Shown here piece after piece: positions 59,718 through 64,000 of a stretch of DNA of 64,000 bases. The DNA is taken from the NCBI RefSeq assembly GCF_020447205.1, contig NZ_JAJAEL010000037.1:236731-300730 (forward strand), given 5' to 3'. The notes under the pieces were generated by a model. The model made no database searches. It was not told the DNA's origin and saw only the letters and a program-made list of their open reading frames with translations. How positions within the stretch are numbered: position 1 is the stretch's first letter; each line of letters begins with the position of its first letter. The DNA comes from Thalassolituus alkanivorans (GTDB lineage: Bacteria; Pseudomonadota; Gammaproteobacteria; Pseudomonadales; Oceanobacteraceae). The position numbers and the translations under genes were made by a program.

Positions 59718-60458
59718 ATGAAACACTTTGGTTTGTATCTGTTTGTTTTTGCGTTAACGGCGTGTGGCGGTGGTGCTGGTGACTCTTCTGATGGCGGTGA
59801 TCAGGGTGGTGACCTGGGTAACGGAACTCAGGCAATTGATTGCAGTGCCGATAAAAGTCAGAACTTAAGCATTCCGGTGCCTGAATATGCCGGCAGCTTT
59901 TCTGCCTACCAGGGTGGTTATTCCGGTTTTCCTGTTGGTGGTGGACTTGACCCTGAGAATCTTGTGGGCATGGCTCAGTTGGGTATTTTGCTTATGGTGT
60001 CGGGCAGCAATGAAGGAATAATGCACCCTGGCCCGCGCTGGACTAACGAGCAAGATCAGCCAACTAAATATCTGGACTACAGCCATGATGCCGAAGGTGA
60101 AATCTGGCTTTTCACACAAGATGGCTACGATGCTGAAAACGAGCTAAGTATCCGCATGGAGCAATCTGCAAATTGTGGTTACAACGAATACCAGTATGAA
60201 GATGGCCACCTTGTGCGCGCACTCGAATCTTCGAAATACGAATGGACGCTGAAGGGCTATACCGCAGGTGTGCAGGATAGCCTGATCGAAACGCAGATCA
60301 GCGCAGACCGCAGTGGCCGTACGGTAGCTGTCAGTCTTCCTGTAGATGGCGACCATCCGTACACCATCATGACTTGGGATAGTAATGGTGAAAATGTCCT
60401 GCTGAAATACTGTGAAACCGCAGCGGGCACTAACTGCGCATCGGCAACTGCTCCCTGA
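59718..60458 (+). CDS. Uncharacterised Gly-rich lipoprotein
   Basis: A 246-aa lipoprotein with lipobox LTAC (Cys16), then a flexible Gly/Asp/Ser linker (CGGGAGDSSDGGDQGGD) as in many surface lipoproteins of this group. The mature domain is acidic and rich in Tyr, Trp and beta structure, with four Cys. Family not recognised. A palindromic terminator follows. Confidence 0.75.
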   Translation: MKHFGLYLFVFALTACGGGAGDSSDGGDQGGDLGNGTQAIDCSADKSQNLSIPVPEYAGSFSAYQGGYSGFPVGGGLDPENLVGMAQLGILLMVSGSNEGIMHPGPRWTNEQDQPTKYLDYSHDAEGEIWLFTQDGYDAENELSIRMEQSANCGYNEYQYEDGHLVRALESSKYEWTLKGYTAGVQDSLIETQISADRSGRTVAVSLPVDGDHPYTIMTWDSNGENVLLKYCETAAGTNCASATAP

Positions 60459-60480
60459 CACCGGGCGCAGCTGCTTCCCT

Positions 60481-60516
60481 GACAGATCGGCCGATCTGTC
60501 ATTGTTCAGTTTTCCG
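60481..60516 (+). terminator. Palindromic terminator after the lipoprotein gene
   Basis: GACAGATCGGCCGATCTGTC (60481-60500) is a perfect 20-bp palindrome able to form an 8-bp stem with GGCC loop, followed by a T-rich tract. It could instead be a protein-binding site for the next gene. Confidence 0.7.
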
Positions 60517-60568
60517 GCTTTCTGAAATACTGCGGTGATCATTCAATCACCGCAGCAGAGAGACTGTT

Positions 60569-61822
60569 ATGTCCGAGCAACCGCACCCGCAACATCCCCC
60601 GCGCTTTGTTTATCTGGCAGAGCAGGGCCGGGGACGATCCCGCAAAATTGCCTGGGGGCTGAAGCTGCTGATGGGGAAGAAACCAAATCCTCCGGCAGAG
60701 CTGACCGACGCCGTTGCTGCCAGCTATTACCGCAGTGATGAGTTGGGTGATGCGGTCGCCGCTGAGCTTTTTGCCAATCCCGAGCTGCGTGCCGCAGGCA
60801 TTCATCCGCAGCAGTTGCTGAAGAAAGCCATTCACGATGGCAGTCATATTCTCGATGACCGTACCCCCGCGCTGAAAGCGCTGCTGCAGCAGGCCGAGCA
60901 AACACCCGACTGGCTGGACGCTGACAAGCTGAGCCATGCCTGTGCCGTCATTCACCGCTGCGGCCGATTTGCTATGTACGCGCTGGGGGATTTCTCCTTA
61001 CTGGGCGGTTATGCCAACAGCGATATCTCCAAGCCACTGGCTTTTACCGGCGCCCTGAGCGGCAACAGCTCGTTTGACCGAGTGTCGGAAACCACCTCGT
61101 TCTGGTTTGATGTCACCACGCCGGGAGGGCTGGAGCGGGGTGCGCCTGGTTACAGCGCTGCCGTGCATGTGCGCGTCATGCATGCGCTGGTGCGCCGGCG
61201 TTTACTGCAACACCCGGACTGGAACAGCGAAGAGTGGGGCCTGCCGATTAATCAGGGCGATGCACTGGCCACCAACGTGGCGTTTTCCATGATGATGATG
61301 ACTGGCCTGAGTATGCTTGGCTGGCGTTTCAGTAACCGCGATCTGGAAGCCATACTGCATCTGTGGCGTTATGTGGCGTATCTGATGGGCGATGATATTG
61401 AACTGTTGCCGCAAAACCGTCAGCAGGGCATCGACTGGCTGTACATCATTGCCACCGGCAGCCGGGTAAACCCGGATGCTGACAGTCGCCAGCTGGCGGC
61501 GTCTTATCTGGAAAGTTTCCGCCAGGTGCCGGGCAGCCGTTTTTATCAGTACTTTGTTTACTGGTTTCACCGCAGTTACGCGACATTTTTTATTCCCGCA
61601 GACATTCGTCGCGCACTGGATTTACCGCGTACACCTTTGCTGGGTCTGTTGCCATTACTGCAGTTTCCGTTCTTGCGTCTGGCCGACATCATGGCGCGGG
61701 TTTCACCACGCTTTGACCGCTGGCTGCAGCAGTATGGCCGTAAGGGGCAGGCTTATATTGTGAACAGCAGGTTGCAGGGGCGGGCTGTCAGTTTTGCGGA
61801 TAAGAAAACACTTACCCGCTGA
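60569..61822 (+). CDS. MpaB/Lcp-type oxygenase family protein (DUF2236)
   Basis: A 417-aa helical protein related to latex-clearing protein and MpaB oxygenases (heme-b enzymes). The segment SETTSFWFDVTTPGGLERGAPGY followed by VHVRVMHALVRRRL matches the core of the family, where Arg and His near this point surround the heme. No signal peptide. It may oxidise a hydrophobic substrate; which is unknown. Confidence 0.8.
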   Translation: MSEQPHPQHPPRFVYLAEQGRGRSRKIAWGLKLLMGKKPNPPAELTDAVAASYYRSDELGDAVAAELFANPELRAAGIHPQQLLKKAIHDGSHILDDRTPALKALLQQAEQTPDWLDADKLSHACAVIHRCGRFAMYALGDFSLLGGYANSDISKPLAFTGALSGNSSFDRVSETTSFWFDVTTPGGLERGAPGYSAAVHVRVMHALVRRRLLQHPDWNSEEWGLPINQGDALATNVAFSMMMMTGLSMLGWRFSNRDLEAILHLWRYVAYLMGDDIELLPQNRQQGIDWLYIIATGSRVNPDADSRQLAASYLESFRQVPGSRFYQYFVYWFHRSYATFFIPADIRRALDLPRTPLLGLLPLLQFPFLRLADIMARVSPRFDRWLQQYGRKGQAYIVNSRLQGRAVSFADKKTLTR

Positions 61823-62006
61823 TTTTATACCGTTATCTATATGTGCCTGATGTTTTCAGCTGGTGTGTATTCAGTCGCCCGTTCAGGGGGCTGATGGGAC
61901 ACTCCGTATTGGTGGTGTTGGTGTGAAGAAGCGGCAAAACAGGGTAGTATTGCCGCCGCTTAATCGCGTATAAACGCCAACGAACACCCAATACCAGGAG
62001 GCCCTG

Positions 62007-62678
62007 ATGGCAAATGTAGTAATTACCGGTGCAAACCGGGGAATTGGTCTGGAGCTGGCGAAGCTGTATGCCGCCCGCGGGGATTCCGTGACCGGTGTTT
62101 GCCGTGAAACCAGCGATGAGCTGGAAGATATTGCCGATCAGGTCATCAGTGGTATTGATCTGACCAACGATGAAAGCATTTTTGCGGTCACCAGTATTCT
62201 TGAACAATTACTGGAAGGCGAGCTGGATATTCTGATCAATAATGCTGGTCTGTTCTGTAACGAAACTCTGGAAGAAATGAATTTCGATACCATTCAGCAG
62301 CAGCTGGATATTAATGCTATTGTGCCGCTGAAACTGACCTGCGCTTTACTGCCATTTATGGGCGAAGGCAGCAAAATCGCCAATATTACCAGTCGTATGG
62401 GCTCTATTGCCGACAACACCTCCGGCAGTTATTACGGTTACCGCGCCTCCAAAGCAGCTCTTAATGCTTTTGGTAAATCGCTGGCCGTTGATCTGGAGCC
62501 GCGCGGCATCGCTGTAGCGCAGCTGCATCCGGGGTTTGTTCAGACCCGTATGGTTGGCTTTAATGGTGATATTACTCCGGCGCAGGCGGCAGAAGGTCTG
62601 GCAGCCCGTATTGATGAGCTGAATCTGTCCAACACGGGTGGTTTCTGGCATTCCAATGGCCAGCCCCTTCCCTGGTAA
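62007..62678 (+). CDS. SDR-family oxidoreductase
   Basis: A 223-aa short-chain dehydrogenase: cofactor motif TGANRGIG (7-14), NNAG, the catalytic Ser (NITSRMGS), and Tyr-x3-Lys in YGYRASK. The small size and LHPGFVQTRMVG resemble the CsgA/YdfG-like carbonyl reductase group. Substrate unknown. AGGAGG 9 bases before the ATG. Confidence 0.92.
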   Translation: MANVVITGANRGIGLELAKLYAARGDSVTGVCRETSDELEDIADQVISGIDLTNDESIFAVTSILEQLLEGELDILINNAGLFCNETLEEMNFDTIQQQLDINAIVPLKLTCALLPFMGEGSKIANITSRMGSIADNTSGSYYGYRASKAALNAFGKSLAVDLEPRGIAVAQLHPGFVQTRMVGFNGDITPAQAAEGLAARIDELNLSNTGGFWHSNGQPLPW

Positions 62679-62697
62679 CAACAGCGCATATTGATTC

Positions 62698-62724
62698 TGC
62701 TTTCTGCCGATATGGCAGAAAGCA
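62698..62724. repeat. Perfect 11-bp hairpin between SDR and next gene
   Basis: TGCTTTCTGCC (62698-62708) / GGCAGAAAGCA (62714-62724), GATAT loop. No T-run follows, so it may be an operator or RNA-processing signal rather than a terminator. Confidence 0.7.
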
Positions 62725-62747
62725 CACACAAATAACAGGAACAGAAC

Positions 62748-63110
62748 ATGTCTAACCGTCGTATCACCAAGAAATTCCACAATCGTTATCTGGCCGATTT
62801 TTTTGTTGAATGCAGCCAGGACCCGGAATGGGAAAAGAAACTGCGTGAACTGAAAATCGAAGACAAGCTGAACACCGTTGAGGCTGGTTTTCCGGCAGAC
62901 TTTGCTGAGATTTTCCCGGAAACTCAGGGTCTGAACCTGCAGTACTGTATTGAGCGTATTACCCTGGCCGATGTACCCCGTGCAGCTTCCTGCTGGTGGC
63001 CAACCGATGAGAACACGCATTTTTATATGGCTTATCCGGCCGAATTCCCGCAAAGCTCTATCTATATGGCCATCGACTTTCCGGATGGTCATGAGAACTG
63101 CTGCGGCTGA
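62748..63110 (+). CDS. Uncharacterised 120-aa protein
   Basis: Soluble 120-aa protein with no signal peptide. The N-terminal half is charged and helical (FHNRYLADFFVECSQDPEWEKKLREL), the second half is mixed and ends ENCCG. No family recognised. It has a strong AGG-type site and lies 18 bases before the HEPN-like gene, so they may be co-transcribed. Confidence 0.65.
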   Translation: MSNRRITKKFHNRYLADFFVECSQDPEWEKKLRELKIEDKLNTVEAGFPADFAEIFPETQGLNLQYCIERITLADVPRAASCWWPTDENTHFYMAYPAEFPQSSIYMAIDFPDGHENCCG

Positions 63111-63128
63111 GCAGGGTTTAACAGAGCG

Positions 63129-63812
63129 ATGACTGTTTCAGTCACAGAGCCGGGCGCCATTAATGCAGACGTTTTAAAAGAACGTCTGCGTGCGCAGCGT
63201 GATCTGTTGAATGAGCTGCATTCGACCCGTCTGCACCGGGCATTAAGCTGGTTGCAGGCGGCACAGGCACAACAGGACGATGATGATCTGCGTTTTATCA
63301 GTGGCTGGATCGCCTTCAGTGCCTGTTGTTCGGTGGATGTTGGCGGTCAGCCGCTGGAAGATCAGCACGCCGTACAGCGTTTTGTGCAGCAGCTGGTCAG
63401 TTTTGATCAGCACAATAAAATCTACCATTGCCTCTGGCATCAGTATTCCGGGCCGGTTAAAGCCCTGCTGAAAAACCCTTTTGTGTTTGCGCCGTTCTGG
63501 GTCAGCCAGCGCGCCGGTAACGACGACTGGCGTAAAGCCTTTGATGAATCCTCAGTTGCCGCGCTGAATTGCTTAAGCCGCAAAAAAGTCCCCGAATTAC
63601 TCACCATCGTACTCGACCGATTATTCGTTCTGCATAATCAGGTGGTGCGTGGCGGTGCGACTTATAAAAGCCGGGTTAACCGCGAGCAGGTAATCGACGG
63701 CGCCAATCTTCTGCAGACGCTGGTGCCGGTGTTTGTCGATATAATGCTGGAAGCCCAGCATCAGGACTGGGGCGAGTTAGCCTATCCGGTGGTCAGCAGC
63801 CCGGCCCCTTAA
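63129..63812 (+). CDS. HEPN-like protein with altered catalytic motif
   Basis: A 227-aa helical protein. The block RLFVLHNQVVRGGATYKSRVNREQVIDGANLLQTLVPVFVDIML aligns with a HEPN-like family whose usual reading I recall as LYVLRNQLVHGGATWNSSVNRDQV. Here the Arg-Asn-x3-His core reads His169-Asn-x3-Arg174, so Arg and His have swapped places. HEPN proteins often are RNases or toxin partners. A second Rx4H pattern (Arg164-His169) overlaps it. Confidence 0.7.
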   Translation: MTVSVTEPGAINADVLKERLRAQRDLLNELHSTRLHRALSWLQAAQAQQDDDDLRFISGWIAFSACCSVDVGGQPLEDQHAVQRFVQQLVSFDQHNKIYHCLWHQYSGPVKALLKNPFVFAPFWVSQRAGNDDWRKAFDESSVAALNCLSRKKVPELLTIVLDRLFVLHNQVVRGGATYKSRVNREQVIDGANLLQTLVPVFVDIMLEAQHQDWGELAYPVVSSPAP

Positions 63813-63843
63813 TATTCTTTCTCCGTTATTCGTAAAGGACTCT

Positions 63844-64000
63844 ATGAAATATCCGGATCTGTTTTTTAAACTCCCTCTGCTTGTTTTCGTATTTCTGTTG
63901 TCGGCCTGCGCTGCTCCGATGAATCAGCATATTAGCTATGACGCAGCTGAGCAGGCGCAAGCGCCGGTGGATGGTCGCCTGATCATCAAATCCGCATCGA
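63844..64000 (+). CDS. Lipoprotein, truncated by window end
   Basis: The first 52 codons of a lipoprotein: signal peptide MKYPDLFFKLPLLVFVFL ending in lipobox LSAC, then AAPMNQHISYDAAEQ. AAAGGA lies upstream. Nothing in the visible part identifies the family. Confidence 0.7.
   Translation, partial: MKYPDLFFKLPLLVFVFLLSACAAPMNQHISYDAAEQAQAPVDGRLIIKSAS

Overview
The window looks like part of the chromosome of a free-living, aerobic marine gammaproteobacterium, most like the Oceanospirillaceae. Three things point that way: a Na+-translocating NADH dehydrogenase (nqrABCDEF), an Entner-Doudoroff operon, and a glucosylglycerate (osmolyte) gene set. Two blocks follow the Pseudomonas aeruginosa gene order as I remember it: bepA-like/tusA-like/perM/dapA/bamC/MBL/purC (about 1-5200) and sulA/lexA/psrA/nagZ/MTIP/csiV/mfd/gap/nqr (about 40000-58100). 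No phage, plasmid, transposase gene or CRISPR array was seen. The assignment is inference from gene content.

Layout. 1-5.2 kb: envelope protease, sulfur carrier, AI-2E/PerM-type membrane protein, lysine biosynthesis, BAM lipoprotein, MBL hydrolase and purC. 5.4-8.9 kb: an outer-membrane barrel protein, lipoproteins, an FKBP-type isomerase, and a tRNA-Asn/tRNA-Pro pair with a near-consensus promoter. 9.2-15.6 kb: zwf-pgl-edd-eda followed directly by a GH13_18 phosphorylase. 15.6-20.1 kb: a TetR regulator, a DUF6482 protein, a 263-bp MITE-like element, and the opposite-strand operon glyK-gpgP-gpgS. 20.5-31 kb: prephenate dehydratase, GH13 glucosidase, an AraC regulator with a hybrid histidine kinase, a REC / CheC-like / degenerate-GGDEF operon, and thioesterases. 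31.2-37.3 kb: TPP riboswitch and thiC-thiO-thiS-thiG-thiDE. 37.3-39.2 kb: htpG behind a near-perfect sigma-32 promoter. 39.4-46.8 kb: small envelope genes and the lexA/psrA neighbourhood. 46.8-58.1 kb: mfd, long-form gap and the nqr operon. 58.4-64 kb: desaturase with a coiled-coil tail, lipoproteins, MpaB/Lcp-type oxygenase, SDR, a HEPN-like protein and a truncated lipoprotein.

How the genes work together. The clearest system is a probable complete glucosylglycerate cycle. GlyK makes 3-phosphoglycerate, GpgS adds glucose, GpgP removes phosphate to give the osmolyte, and a GGaP-like phosphorylase, placed last in the Entner-Doudoroff operon, would return glucose-1-phosphate and glycerate. The second item of note is the three-gene signalling operon: its GGDEF protein has lost the catalytic Glu (GGEVF) but keeps an RxxD I-site, and its CheC-like partner keeps exactly one phosphatase motif.
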